Made by a program: the position numbers and the translations under genes. The notes beneath the pieces are model-generated. The model did not search any database. It had not been told where the DNA came from and saw only the letters and a list, made by a program, of their open reading frames with translations. From CAXXOK01 sp963675365 (GTDB lineage: Bacteria > Bacillota > Clostridia > Christensenellales > Aristaeellaceae): a stretch of 64,000 nt of DNA. Positions 24,875 through 34,354 of the stretch are shown in pieces. The stretch's first letter is position 1; every line of letters begins with the position of its first letter. Where the stretch lies: positions 1,240,001 to 1,304,000 of the forward strand of contig CAXXVA010000003.1 in the NCBI GenBank assembly GCA_963675365.2. The letters run 5' to 3'.

Positions 24875-25894
24875 TTAATCTTTCGCGTCGATACTGATCA
24901 TGATTTTTGGATATAAGCCCGAGGTGTACGCCTTATAGGCGTTGTTAATCATATCAAAGGGAAATATATGTGCCGTAAAGATCGACAGATCCAAGTGCCC
25001 CAGCAGATCCGCCATCCTTGCCAGGTTCAGCTGGGAAGGCGAGCGCACGGCGGTCAGGGTAATCTGCCTCCATAGAAAATCCAGGACATCCAGAGAATAC
25101 TTAAAATCAGCATGATAAATGCTAGGCGTCACGATGGTACCCGCTTCGGCCACCACGCTCATCGCGTTGCTGAAGCCAGCGATACTGCCGGAGGCTTCGA
25201 GCACGCTGTTGTAGCCAATATTGCCGGTAATTTTATAAGCCTTGGCGAATACATTCTGCGTCATCGGGTCGATCACATCGTTCGCGCCAAGGGTTTTAGC
25301 CAGGATACGTTTGCTTTCCACAGGTTCGATCACCGTGATATTGGTCGCGCCCTGGCGAAGAGCCAGCAACAGCGAAATCAATCCGATGCCGCCGGCGCCG
25401 AAAATCGCCAGGGAACCGCCGAGGAATAAATTCGCCTTTTGTATGCATTCAGAGCAAAGCGTCACCAGCGGCAGCAGCGCGCCCGTTTTTAGCGATACGT
25501 TCTCAGGCAGCTTACATAGCTGGGTATATTGCAGCACGATATACTCGCACATCACGCCCATCGGTTCCGCGTTGCGGCAAAAATTGGTCTGGCCGCTGAG
25601 GCAGTATATGCATTTCCCGCAGCTGCTTCGGGTAACGCCGCTGACCTTGTCCCCCACGCGGAACCCTGCCTTGTACGCCCCTTCCCCCACGTCGCAGACA
25701 ACGCCGGACATCTCGTCGCCCATGATCTGATTGCCAATGAATCCGCCCAGATCCCCGCGAAGCACATGCATATCGTCCCCACACAGCCCTGCGTATGCCA
25801 CACGGATTTTCACATCGCCAATATCTTCAATCTGCGGCTCCGGAATATCCTTAATGCCAAAGCTGCGGCTACCTGTAAAACAAATCGCCTTCAT
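24875..25894 (-). CDS. Zinc-dependent medium-chain alcohol/polyol dehydrogenase
   Basis: MDR-family oxidoreductase of 339 residues. The catalytic zinc region shows YAGLCGDDMH, and the usual GHE motif reads GDE (IMGDEMSG). The structural zinc lobe has four Cys in CGKCIYCLSGQTNFC. The coenzyme site is FGAGGIGLISLL. I start at 25894 (MKAICFTG) because AAGGAGA is seven bases upstream; the ATG at 25900 is too close to it. The gene overlaps the end of the upstream regulator by 26 bases, so the two are coupled. It probably oxidises a secondary hydroxyl of a polyol or hydroxy acid that enters the TRAP/M24 route. Confidence 0.88.
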   Translation of the reverse strand: MKAICFTGSRSFGIKDIPEPQIEDIGDVKIRVAYAGLCGDDMHVLRGDLGGFIGNQIMGDEMSGVVCDVGEGAYKAGFRVGDKVSGVTRSSCGKCIYCLSGQTNFCRNAEPMGVMCEYIVLQYTQLCKLPENVSLKTGALLPLVTLCSECIQKANLFLGGSLAIFGAGGIGLISLLLALRQGATNITVIEPVESKRILAKTLGANDVIDPMTQNVFAKAYKITGNIGYNSVLEASGSIAGFSNAMSVVAEAGTIVTPSIYHADFKYSLDVLDFLWRQITLTAVRSPSQLNLARMADLLGHLDLSIFTAHIFPFDMINNAYKAYTSGLYPKIMISIDAKD

Positions 25895-27455
25895 GCTCAT
25901 TCTCCTTTTTGAGGAAGTTCTTCCGATATTGGGTTGGCGTTTTCCCCGTGGTGTTCCTGAAGGTTCTGCAAAAATACTTTTCGTCCGCATACCCTACGGA
26001 TACGGCGATATCCGATATCCTCGCAGACGGTTTGCGCAGCAGCTGTTTCGCTTTTTCCAGGCGTATCTGTTTTAAGTACGATACAAACGTCATGTCCGTC
26101 TGCTCGTGAAAGAGTTTGCTTAAATAACCGCCGCTGACCCCGACCTCCTGCGCGGTATCGTTCAGAGAAATATCGCTGTTGTAGTTTTGCTTGATATACA
26201 TGATGGCTTTCTGTATTACCGGATTCGTGGTTTCCCTATTCTTGACGATTTGTGCAATCAGCTCAATAAACGCCGCTTTCACATACAGGTATTCCTGTTC
26301 CAGATCCACAAAATGGCTGTTGGAAAAATTGACGGAAACCCCAAACGCCAGCAGATCCGACGAATACAGCCGGAAGAGTTCCTCCAGTTTTGCTCTTGCT
26401 TCATTCAGCAGCAAAAAGTCCATGCTCGACCTGACCAGCGTCATATAGATCGTGGACAAAGCTAAAACAGCACGCTGTTCGTCCGTTTGATTCACGGAGT
26501 CCGCCAGTTCCTCCAGCGGTTCCTCCAGTCTCGACACATTCAGATGCAGCTCGTTCTTTTTTAAAAAGCCGTCGTTGAGCATGTCGGTCTCGGGTGAAAA
26601 ATACCGATATCTTGCCAGCTCGTGAACGGCCAAATACCCTTCGTAAATATTTTCGATGGTATAAACCTGTTCGGGCCAGACACTACCAAGCGTCATGCCG
26701 AATTGCGATTGCGCCGCTTTTTGTATGGAATGAATCACGGACGCATAGTAGTAAAACGCCGCGTATCCCTCCTGAGACGGCAAACCGTTGATGATCAAGC
26801 CGATTTCGTTGGGCGATTCGGTAAAAACCTCTCCCCCGTTGTTCTGCTTAAGGATGTACTTGAATACATTGATCAGCTGCTTGCGCTCCATATCGCTTTG
26901 CGACGTTTTCTGATTGAAATACATCAGCGCGATCCCCAGGCACTCGTCCGCCATTCGCAAACGAAAGCTGCTTAACAGCCGCTTGACCGTCTTTTGATCG
27001 TATTTGTGATGCAGGATTTGCAAAACAGCGTCGTTGCGCTGAAGTGAAAAGGATTGTTTTGGTACCCCGTTTGTCCTGCTGACGGCAATCGCATAGGACG
27101 CCTTTTCCAGTATTTGCAGCAGGCTTTCCCTGGTCATGCTGTTTCTACAAAGGCTCAATTGCGCGTTGGAGGGAATATCATGAGCCGCATCAAGGTTTTC
27201 ATCCGTATACAGGCGGATAATCTGCGGAACATAATCTCCGCTGCTGACAGAATTGATAAATCCGCGCCCGCCCAAGTAGAAAGATGACATGCTCAGGAGC
27301 ACGATATCCGGATACTGCTGCTCTACAATCGCCCTCCCCACGATGCCGTTAGGTACGATACCCAGCAGCTCGTATTGTTCTTTTTCCCAATTGATCATCG
27401 TGCTTAAGCGCTGTGAGGATTCCACGATTTCATCAATGATCAGGACTTTGTTCAT
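25869..27455 (-). CDS. YesN/AraC-family regulator with pseudo-receiver domain
   Basis: A 528-residue regulator built like YesN response regulators: receiver-like domain (1-120), long central region, and a C-terminal pair of AraC helix-turn-helix motifs (NDTAQEVGVSGGYLSKLFHE, then ISDIAVSVGYADEKYFCRTF). In the receiver the phosphoacceptor Asp is replaced by Ser at residue 55 (DIVLLSMSS). D8-E9 remain, but classical phosphorylation is not possible at that site. It may respond to a ligand or to protein partners. No histidine kinase is adjacent. It is the first gene of the ADH / M24 / TRAP / dehydrogenase series and is the obvious regulator of it. GGGAG lies ten bases before the ATG. Confidence 0.88.
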   Translation of the reverse strand: MNKVLIIDEIVESSQRLSTMINWEKEQYELLGIVPNGIVGRAIVEQQYPDIVLLSMSSFYLGGRGFINSVSSGDYVPQIIRLYTDENLDAAHDIPSNAQLSLCRNSMTRESLLQILEKASYAIAVSRTNGVPKQSFSLQRNDAVLQILHHKYDQKTVKRLLSSFRLRMADECLGIALMYFNQKTSQSDMERKQLINVFKYILKQNNGGEVFTESPNEIGLIINGLPSQEGYAAFYYYASVIHSIQKAAQSQFGMTLGSVWPEQVYTIENIYEGYLAVHELARYRYFSPETDMLNDGFLKKNELHLNVSRLEEPLEELADSVNQTDEQRAVLALSTIYMTLVRSSMDFLLLNEARAKLEELFRLYSSDLLAFGVSVNFSNSHFVDLEQEYLYVKAAFIELIAQIVKNRETTNPVIQKAIMYIKQNYNSDISLNDTAQEVGVSGGYLSKLFHEQTDMTFVSYLKQIRLEKAKQLLRKPSARISDIAVSVGYADEKYFCRTFRNTTGKTPTQYRKNFLKKENEHEGDLFYR

Positions 27456-27956
27456 GTCAGGAAATACTCCCTTCCTTCAGGTTAAAGCAATCCGGCTTGA
27501 AATCAGCAAACAGCAGTGCCGTAAAGCGCCGGCGATATGCCCAACAGGTACGGACAACCTCGGAAAGGCGATTGACAAGCGGCTTTCCCATTGCCTGCGC
27601 AAGCCGCAAATCTTCTGATCCTCCGGGTCTCAAAACGATCCGTGCTTTATATTCAGTATTGTTCGCCGGATTGACATAAACATCCGGACGCATGTTTGGC
27701 AGTGTGAAGTATATTGTTGAAAAAAATTAATACTTCAAATAAAACTTCGACGTATTATTTCACACCCCCTGCAATCCATTTTCCGCAAAGCGGTGTGCCG
27801 CCCCAAAACGGAACGATCGGTATGACAAGCAATGCCGGAGTTCGCCGTCAATTAGCGACGAACTCCGGCTGACGTTAAACAAATTAAAAAGCTTGTTGGA
27901 ACTGTTTTCCGTATTGATGTGAAAAGCGCATGCTTGATTTCACGCAGGAAATACCG
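27456..27956. other. 501-base intergenic region between two minus-strand operons
   Basis: No convincing gene. A 78-codon frame (27457-27693, minus) ends two bases before the regulator ATG, but shows no domain and no good ribosome binding site. An AT-rich stretch at 27710-27760 holds a TATACT-like box for the minus strand and an inverted repeat GTGTGAA (27702-27708) / TTTCACAC (27758-27765) that could be a promoter and operator for the regulator. The left-facing operon from 29480 ends here with a stem-loop at 27834-27869. Confidence 0.5.
27834..27869 (-). terminator. Stem-loop at the end of the GH78 operon
   Basis: Eleven-base perfect stem (GCCGGAGTTCG / CGAACTCCGGC), 88 bases after the stop at 27957. 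It is followed by ATTGCTTGT, only weakly T-rich. Confidence 0.55.
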
Positions 27957-29480
27957 TTAGGCATCCCGCACGCGGGTCAGGTGTACGACCGTCCACGCGG
28001 TGATCGGCAGGCGGGTGCCGGGCGAAAGGATTTCGTCGCTGACCAGTTCACAGTTCCACACGTCGTAAATCCTGGCGCGGTAGCGAAGCGTTGTACGTGC
28101 CTCAGGCGTTTGCCAGTCGCCGACGCGCAGCGTCGTGCCGGGCAGATCGTACTGCATAAACGTCAGGTACTCCTCGGTGCCGTTACAGCGCGAGAAATAA
28201 TAATGACCGTCGCCGTTTTCCAAATCCTGTTCCATGGCCTCATACCCTACGGTGCTGAGGATTTGTTTGAGGAATTTCAAACGCGGCGCGCTTTTGCCGG
28301 TCATGGTGCCGCCGTACGCCCAGAAGATGTCGCGGTTGTTGCCGTTGATGATATACGCTTCTCCGTGCGTGGCATAGCCCCCAGCCATCACGCTGCGCCA
28401 GTGTTTGGCGACCGTCACCTCGGCAGGGTTGCTGCCCCACGGATCGGGAACGTTGCCCTCGTACTGGTATTCGTCGTTGATCACCGGCTTGTTGTACTGC
28501 TTTTGCAGCTGCATCATCAGCGTATAGGTATCCGGGTGCTGATAGCAGACGTGCGACATCCACGGCCTGTCGGGATAGATCACGCCGAAGATGATGTTAT
28601 GGCAGGAGATCGGATGACGCGATGGATCGCGCGCTTTGATGAATTCGCCGATCACATCCCAGTCGCGCACGTTGAGCCCGATTTTCATCGACTTTTTATC
28701 AGGCAGCATTTCGATGTCGTACTCGTTGGCCAGGCTCCACCAAACGTTGGGGTGCGAGGCCAGGCGTGCGACGATGTAACGCAGGTAAATAAGCGCGTCG
28801 TCCTCGTCCATGCCGACGTCCAGATCCCAATGCCCGAAATCGTAAGGATGGAACAGAATCACGTCGGCGATGATGCCACGCTGCCGCAGCTCCAGAAGCC
28901 TGTCCTCGAACTCCCGGAAATACGCGGGGTTTGGGCGGCGGAAGTCAAACGCGCCCGGCGCGCCTTCAAACGGATAGCACGGCGGCTCGTAGCTGACGTT
29001 GATTTTATTGAAGCCGCCCGTATAATGCTTGGGGAAAAACAGCATGCGGATTTTGTTGAAACCGTATTTGGAGAACGATTCCAGAGTTTGCGCCCGCACC
29101 TCGGCCGGGCGGTGATGCCACACATAGGCGGTGGTGCCCATGACGAAGAAACGCTCTCCGTCGGCATGCTGAAAATGCATACCGCTGACGTTTACGGGGC
29201 CGTGGTTGCCTTTGGCCGCCGGTAAAGCGGTAAACGAGTGCGTCTGGCCGTTCAGCGCAGGCAGGCTGGAACGCAGCGTGAAGGTATACTCGCCTTCCCG
29301 CATGGGCATATAGCGGACTTTGAAGGTATCGCCGCCGTCGAAGAAGCCGTCCAGACGCTTGTGCCCGTCCGGGCCGTCTATAACCGCTTTCAGCGAAACC
29401 TCGGTGAAAGGATTGCCTATGCCCTCCGTATCCGCATGCAGCGTCCACTCATAGGGCAGATAACGCTCGGCTGTGTTCAT
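27957..29480 (-). CDS. DUF5060/DUF4038/DUF5605 glycoside hydrolase (apiosidase-like TIM barrel)
   Basis: Intracellular glycoside hydrolase of 507 residues without a signal peptide. Order of parts: N-terminal Ig-like DUF5060 (1-90), a DUF4038 TIM barrel (about 100-420; MGTTAYVWHHRP, YGFNKIRMLFFPKHY), and a C-terminal beta domain of DUF5605 type. Two glutamates sit where retaining clan-A enzymes have them: acid/base in WSLANEYD and nucleophile in PVINDEYQYEG. DUF4038 is related to GH140, which includes the apiosidase of rhamnogalacturonan II degraders, so apiosides or beta-linked pentosides are reasonable substrates, though unproven. It is last in the operon and overlaps the previous gene by four bases (ATGA). 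Confidence 0.82.
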   Translation of the reverse strand: MNTAERYLPYEWTLHADTEGIGNPFTEVSLKAVIDGPDGHKRLDGFFDGGDTFKVRYMPMREGEYTFTLRSSLPALNGQTHSFTALPAAKGNHGPVNVSGMHFQHADGERFFVMGTTAYVWHHRPAEVRAQTLESFSKYGFNKIRMLFFPKHYTGGFNKINVSYEPPCYPFEGAPGAFDFRRPNPAYFREFEDRLLELRQRGIIADVILFHPYDFGHWDLDVGMDEDDALIYLRYIVARLASHPNVWWSLANEYDIEMLPDKKSMKIGLNVRDWDVIGEFIKARDPSRHPISCHNIIFGVIYPDRPWMSHVCYQHPDTYTLMMQLQKQYNKPVINDEYQYEGNVPDPWGSNPAEVTVAKHWRSVMAGGYATHGEAYIINGNNRDIFWAYGGTMTGKSAPRLKFLKQILSTVGYEAMEQDLENGDGHYYFSRCNGTEEYLTFMQYDLPGTTLRVGDWQTPEARTTLRYRARIYDVWNCELVSDEILSPGTRLPITAWTVVHLTRVRDA

Positions 29481-30751
29481 TGCGCGTCTCCTTCCAGGCT
29501 TTTCAGTTCCTGCTCCATGTTGAGCACCAGCATATTCCAGTTCAGGAATCCGGCGCTCATTACCGGTTCGCCGGTCTCCGGCACATAGTACTCATGCAGT
29601 TCGCCCGTTGCGCGCAGGTCGTCGTCAAGCAGACGGAACGTCTGGTCGTAAAGCTTTCGGGCTTCGCTGACGTATCCGTAATTCAGAAGCCCGCGGAACA
29701 CCGCGTAATTCACCACCAGCCAGATCGGGCCCAGCCAGTTGGAGGGGTTGTTGGTCTCCTCCAGGTTGTACATTTTTTCATCTTTGGACAGGGACCGGAT
29801 GCCAAACGGCGAAGCGAAGGTGCCTTCATCCTCAATGTGTCGGCGGACGATATCCTCGGCCTGCTCTTTGGTGGCGATACCCGCTAAAAGCGGGATAAAC
29901 CCCGTCCATGTACGGATTTTGATTGGCAGCGTATCCCAGAACACGCCAAGCCCTTTGTGGAACCAGTCGTATGCGCGGGTCTTGATGTCCACGTCCTGCG
30001 AGTAGAAAAAGCGGTCGCGCGCGTCCCAGCAATGTTTCTGGATGGCGTCGGCCAGCGCATCCGCCTTCGCGGCATACCGCGCCGCAGCGTCCTGCTTGTC
30101 CAGCGCGGTCAGGATCTTTGCCATGGCATTGAGTTCCATGACCATAAAGGCGTTTAAGAATACGTTGGCCGTGGAAAAGCGCGGACGCCCGAAAGTGGCG
30201 GGGTCGTTATCCATGCCGATCATCACATCATCCGCCCATACGTACAGGCCGGTTTTTTCATGCAGATAATAGCAGTCGTAGCATGCGAAATAGTTTTCCA
30301 GCTGCGCCTGATGGCTCTGGAGCCACAGATAGTCTCCGCTGAAATCGCTGACCAGCGCGGCTTGCTGGCATAAAAACGGCTTGTGCATGTTGAGGATATG
30401 GCCTTCGCGGTGCTTGCGGATCAGGTAGGATTCTCCGCTGTCGTGCTCGGCCTTGTTGGCGACCGCCATGGGGATATAGCCGTCCTCCATTTGAAAATAG
30501 AGAAAATTAAGTACGTTGCCCTTGCCGTGCAGGATCAGCTTTTCCCGGAATGCCGCTTCGTCCTTCGGGTGCGTTTTCGTGTAAGCGATCAGGGCGTAAA
30601 CGGTCCAGTAGGTATCCCAGTCCCATAGGTTGCCGTCGTAGATCGAACCGGGATCGATAAACGGATAGGGAAAGCATTTGCCCGGCTGCTTAAACACGCC
30701 GGGAATGCGTTCTTCCAGGTATTTTAAAATCGGCGTTACATTGTTTTCCAT
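29477..30751 (-). CDS. MGH1/GH63-like (alpha/alpha)6-barrel glycosidase
   Basis: A 424-residue clan GH-G type protein without a signal peptide. Segments characteristic of the trehalase / GH63 / MGH1 group are visible: SIYDGNLWDWDTYWTVYAL near residue 36, the central YVWADDVMIGMDNDP, NPSNWLGPIWLVVNYAVF near residue 335, and ELHEYYVPETGEP near the C-terminus. Acidic residues in the WADD and ELHEYY segments are candidates for catalysis. Known relatives cleave glucosyl- or mannosyl-glycerate or trim alpha-glucosyl ends. It overlaps the GH78 gene by 16 bases and the DUF4038 gene by four, so the three glycosidases are made together and probably trim one oligosaccharide. Confidence 0.8.
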   Translation of the reverse strand: MENNVTPILKYLEERIPGVFKQPGKCFPYPFIDPGSIYDGNLWDWDTYWTVYALIAYTKTHPKDEAAFREKLILHGKGNVLNFLYFQMEDGYIPMAVANKAEHDSGESYLIRKHREGHILNMHKPFLCQQAALVSDFSGDYLWLQSHQAQLENYFACYDCYYLHEKTGLYVWADDVMIGMDNDPATFGRPRFSTANVFLNAFMVMELNAMAKILTALDKQDAAARYAAKADALADAIQKHCWDARDRFFYSQDVDIKTRAYDWFHKGLGVFWDTLPIKIRTWTGFIPLLAGIATKEQAEDIVRRHIEDEGTFASPFGIRSLSKDEKMYNLEETNNPSNWLGPIWLVVNYAVFRGLLNYGYVSEARKLYDQTFRLLDDDLRATGELHEYYVPETGEPVMSAGFLNWNMLVLNMEQELKSLEGDAQ

Positions 30752-33489
30752 TTTTCCAATAACTCCATCAGTCGCGGATCCTGTTGTTCCAGAAATCCTT
30801 CGGTGATCAGGTCGTACAGGCTGCGTTCGCCCGCCATCATATCAAACAGCATCATGGCAGGCAGTTCCGGCAGGATCTCAGTCAACGTGGCATAGGCTTT
30901 GGAATTCCCCAGAATTTGGCTGACCGGCGTATGCAGATCCAAAATCGTATCGGCAACCTTGCGTGTGAAAGTATGGTCTCCGGCATTGAGCGTTACGGGC
31001 GTTTCCCCGGGCAGCGTCAGCTTCGCGCTTGCGCCGTAAGGCACGGCGAAGCGGTATTGCAGCGTATCATCCGTATAGCGCCACTCGCTTTCAATCATAC
31101 CGGCGGGCGAAAGGTACTTGGCGCGGGCAAGCCCCAGAGAGCGATCAGGCTTGGGTTCCAGCCGGAAACGGCGGAAACCCGGCGCGTCTTCCACAGGCTG
31201 GATGCCGCATACGTCGCGGTACATCCACTCCACGATGGAACCGTAGGAGTAGTGGTTGAGGGAATTCATGCCCGTATCGGAAATACTGCCGTCCGGGAGG
31301 ATGGAATTCCAGCGCTCCCAAATGGTGGTCGCTCCCATATTCACCTCGTACAGCCAGCTCGGAAAATCTTCCTGCAAAAGCAGCTTGTACGCGATGTCGT
31401 TTGACCCGGTTTCAGACAGCACACGGCACAGGTACGGCGTGCCGATAAAGCCCGTGCGCAGGTGGTAGTTGGAGGCTTTTAGTTTCAGGCGCAGCGCGTA
31501 GGCGGCCTGCGCGCGATACTGCTCCGGCAAAATGCCGATGAACAGGGTCAGCACATAGGCGGTTTGCGTGGTTTCGGCCAGGCGTCCGCTTTCCGTCAAG
31601 TATTCGTTCAGGAACGCTTTGCGTACGGCATCGGCCAATTTTTGGTATGCCTCCGCGTCTTCCGTTTTACCGAGCACCTTGGCGGCTTTGATCAGCAGCG
31701 TGGTGGAATAGTAATAGAAGCAAGTGGCCAGGAACGTGCGTTCCGTGCCGCCGAAACGATAGCCGACGGGGTCTTCCACGTCCAGTGACAGCCAGTCGCC
31801 GTAATGGAAACTGCCTTTCCACAGCCGTGTCGCGCCGGTCTGCTCGTCGTGGGTATGGATAGCGTCCACCCAAGCCTTCATGATGGGATAATGCGATTCC
31901 AAAAGCGTCCGGTCGCCGTAGCGCACGTACAAGTTCCAGGGGATAATCGTGGCGGCGTCGCCCCAGGCGCACGCGCCGACCTGGTGTACGTCGTGCTTGG
32001 GGATTACCACGGGCACCCAGCCGTTCAGCGCCTCCTGCTCCCGCCCAAGATCAAACAGGAATTTTTCAAAAAACGCGGCAACATCCATATTGAAGGCGGC
32101 AGTGCCGAAAAACACCTGCGCGTCGCCCGTCCAGCCCATGCGTTCGTCACGCTGCGGGCAATCGGTAGGTACGTCCAGGTAGTTGCCGCGCTGTCCCCAG
32201 AGGGTATTTTCAAACAGCCGGTTCACCTTGGGATTGCCGGTCTCAATCGAGCCGGTCTGCGGCATATCGGAGTAGAGCACGACGCCCTTGAAGCGTTCCA
32301 GTTTGACCTCGCCTGTCCACTGTGTGAGCTTGACAAAGCGAAAGCCGTAAAAGGTGAAATGCTGGCGCACGACGCCGGGCTTGCCATCGGAAACATACAC
32401 AAATTCTGCCTTGGCGGTGCGCAGGTTATCGCGGTAGAAATTTCCGCCCTGCAGTACCTCGCCGAATTGTAAATGGATTTTCGTGCCCGCGGGGGCGTCA
32501 CAGTCAAAACTGAAAAAGCCGACCATGTTCTGCCCCATGTCCAGCACCGTTTCCCCGGCCGGCGTATGGATGATCTCCACGGGCTGTAGCATGAGTTTTT
32601 CACAGATTGGCGGGCTGATGCGCGCTTTGAGCAGCGCATTGTCGATCTCGATGGATTTAACGGGGTATACGGCGCTGTCGTCCAGCGTCGCGTCCGCCTC
32701 TTCACCGTCGAAAATCCCGCTCGCAAGCACCGTGCCGCGCTTTGCGTTCCAGTGCGTATCCGTAACCACGGTTGCCGTGCTGCCGTCTGTGTAGATAACA
32801 TGCAGTTCCAAAATCAGGGCAAACGCGTCCCCGTACTGGAACTGACTGCTGCGTTTCAGCCCGTAGCGGCCTTTATACCAGCCGTTGCCGAGCTTCACTT
32901 CCAGGCGGTTTTCACCCTGCGAAAGCATGCCGGTAACGTCGTAGGTCTGATAAGGCAGCCATTTATCGTAAGCGCACAGACCGGGCGACAGGTACTCGTC
33001 GCCGACCTTTTCGCCGTTGAGGCTTGCCTCGTACAGGCCCAGGCCGCAGACATACGCGCGCGCGGACTGCACTTGCCTGTCCGCTGTAAATTCCGTATAC
33101 AATACGGGGTGCCAGTCTTGCGGAAAATCCGGCGAAATCCATTGCGCCGTCCACGGCTCCCACAGCTTGGCGGTTTCAAACCAGGCGGTTTCGCTGGCCG
33201 CGGTCGCCCCGTCGGGGGCTTTCGCCTGTACGCGCCAATAATAGCGTGTCCGCGGCAGCAATGCCGGCAGGGCAGGCGTGAAAGAGATTCCGCTCAGGTC
33301 TTGCAGAAAACCACTGTCAAAAACAGTGGATTTGAATTCCGGATCCGTTGCGACAACCACGCGGGTTTGCATAGTATCCGCCGCGTATGAAGACTGGATG
33401 ATCCAGTTCAGGCGCGGCGTTTCCCCAAGAGAAAATCCGAGAGGATTATGCAGCCGGTTCACCAGCAGGTGTTGAATCGAAATATTCAT
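30736..33489 (-). CDS. GH78 alpha-L-rhamnosidase
   Basis: Inverting alpha-L-rhamnosidase of 917 residues, intracellular since no signal peptide is present. Parts in order: N-terminal fibronectin-like domain (NPLGFSLGETPRLNW), jelly-roll domain (ARAYVCGLGLYEASLNGEKV), the (alpha/alpha)6 catalytic barrel with the acidic signature CPQRDERMGWTGDAQ, the CAWGDAATIIPW and TIWERWNSILPDG regions, and a C-terminal beta domain. The last 80 or so residues form an extra helical tail (ILPELPAMMLFDMMAGERSL) not required by the family. GGAGGAC sets the start at 33489. It is the first glycosidase after the transporter, so the imported oligosaccharide very likely carries rhamnose. Confidence 0.95.
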   Translation of the reverse strand: MNISIQHLLVNRLHNPLGFSLGETPRLNWIIQSSYAADTMQTRVVVATDPEFKSTVFDSGFLQDLSGISFTPALPALLPRTRYYWRVQAKAPDGATAASETAWFETAKLWEPWTAQWISPDFPQDWHPVLYTEFTADRQVQSARAYVCGLGLYEASLNGEKVGDEYLSPGLCAYDKWLPYQTYDVTGMLSQGENRLEVKLGNGWYKGRYGLKRSSQFQYGDAFALILELHVIYTDGSTATVVTDTHWNAKRGTVLASGIFDGEEADATLDDSAVYPVKSIEIDNALLKARISPPICEKLMLQPVEIIHTPAGETVLDMGQNMVGFFSFDCDAPAGTKIHLQFGEVLQGGNFYRDNLRTAKAEFVYVSDGKPGVVRQHFTFYGFRFVKLTQWTGEVKLERFKGVVLYSDMPQTGSIETGNPKVNRLFENTLWGQRGNYLDVPTDCPQRDERMGWTGDAQVFFGTAAFNMDVAAFFEKFLFDLGREQEALNGWVPVVIPKHDVHQVGACAWGDAATIIPWNLYVRYGDRTLLESHYPIMKAWVDAIHTHDEQTGATRLWKGSFHYGDWLSLDVEDPVGYRFGGTERTFLATCFYYYSTTLLIKAAKVLGKTEDAEAYQKLADAVRKAFLNEYLTESGRLAETTQTAYVLTLFIGILPEQYRAQAAYALRLKLKASNYHLRTGFIGTPYLCRVLSETGSNDIAYKLLLQEDFPSWLYEVNMGATTIWERWNSILPDGSISDTGMNSLNHYSYGSIVEWMYRDVCGIQPVEDAPGFRRFRLEPKPDRSLGLARAKYLSPAGMIESEWRYTDDTLQYRFAVPYGASAKLTLPGETPVTLNAGDHTFTRKVADTILDLHTPVSQILGNSKAYATLTEILPELPAMMLFDMMAGERSLYDLITEGFLEQQDPRLMELLEKWKTM

Positions 33490-33514
33490 GATACGTCCTC
33501 CGAGAGAATTGTGA

Positions 33515-34351
33515 TCAGCCCTTCACCGCTCCCGCGGTCATCCCCTCGATAACCATCTTGTTCATGGAGATATACACGATGATCGTCGGCAGTACGCTGA
33601 TGGCAATGCAGGCAAAAATTGCGCCCCAGTTTCGGTTGCCGTATTGGTCAGAGAAGTATAACAGGCCGGTCTGTACGGTTTTCAGCGCCGAGTCGTTAAC
33701 GAAGGTCATGGAGAACATTAGGTCGTTCCAGCGGAAGTAGAACTGAATAACGCCAACGGTAACGATACCCGTGGTCATCAGCGGCAGTACGATATGCCAG
33801 AACACCTGGTAAATACTCGCCCCGTCTATGACCGACGCTTCCATCATATCATCCGGAAGTGCGGTCAGGTAACTTCGCAAGAGGAATACCGATAGCGGAA
33901 GTCCGAACGCGATATAGGTCAGGATCAGCGAAAACCGCGTATTGATCAGGCCTATATTGTTGTAGATCAGGTACAGCGGAATCAGCACCACGGCCGTCGG
34001 CACCATAATGCCGCTTAGGAACATCGTCAGAACGCGTCCGCGGTTCTTCCACTGCATCTTGGTCAGCGCGAACGCGCTGGTGGAAGAAAACAGCATGATA
34101 AAAAACAGCGATACAAACGTAACGATGACGCTGTTGACGAAGTATGTGCTCATGCGGCCGCGGTTCCAGGCCTCGATATAGTTTTGATAATAAATCCCCT
34201 GCGGCAGCGCGTAGGAAGGCGATAGCGTAAACTCCGTCGTGCTTTTAAACGAGCTCATCAGTATCCAGAAAATCGGGTAAATTTCAATAAACAGGAACAG
34301 GACGATCAGTATTTTCCCGATGACCGTCAGGACGCCTTTCTTTCTGACCAT
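33515..34351 (-). CDS. CUT1 sugar ABC transporter permease (MalG type)
   Basis: Permease of 278 residues with the EAA loop MEASVIDGASIYQ and IVLPLMTTG, and the C-terminal MVIEGMTAGAVKG ending of the MalG class. The start overlaps the Shine-Dalgarno region at the end of the partner permease, three bases apart. The next gene downstream is the GH78 rhamnosidase (25-base gap), so this importer probably carries rhamnose-containing oligosaccharides. No ATPase gene is present. Confidence 0.92.
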   Translation of the reverse strand: MVRKKGVLTVIGKILIVLFLFIEIYPIFWILMSSFKSTTEFTLSPSYALPQGIYYQNYIEAWNRGRMSTYFVNSVIVTFVSLFFIMLFSSTSAFALTKMQWKNRGRVLTMFLSGIMVPTAVVLIPLYLIYNNIGLINTRFSLILTYIAFGLPLSVFLLRSYLTALPDDMMEASVIDGASIYQVFWHIVLPLMTTGIVTVGVIQFYFRWNDLMFSMTFVNDSALKTVQTGLLYFSDQYGNRNWGAIFACIAISVLPTIIVYISMNKMVIEGMTAGAVKG

Positions 34352-34354
34352 GGC

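Noticed and set aside
27457..27693. 78-codon minus-strand frame ending just before the YesN-like regulator
   Set aside because: No domain, no ribosome binding site and an unusual composition; not listed as a gene, only mentioned in the intergenic entry.
27871..27880. ACGTTAAAC match to the LacI operator core
   Set aside because: Only one half of the dyad, downstream of an operon end and far from a promoter; likely chance.
27930..29225. 431-codon plus-strand frame opposite the DUF4038 gene
   Set aside because: Antisense shadow of a well-supported glycosidase with no start signal or domain.
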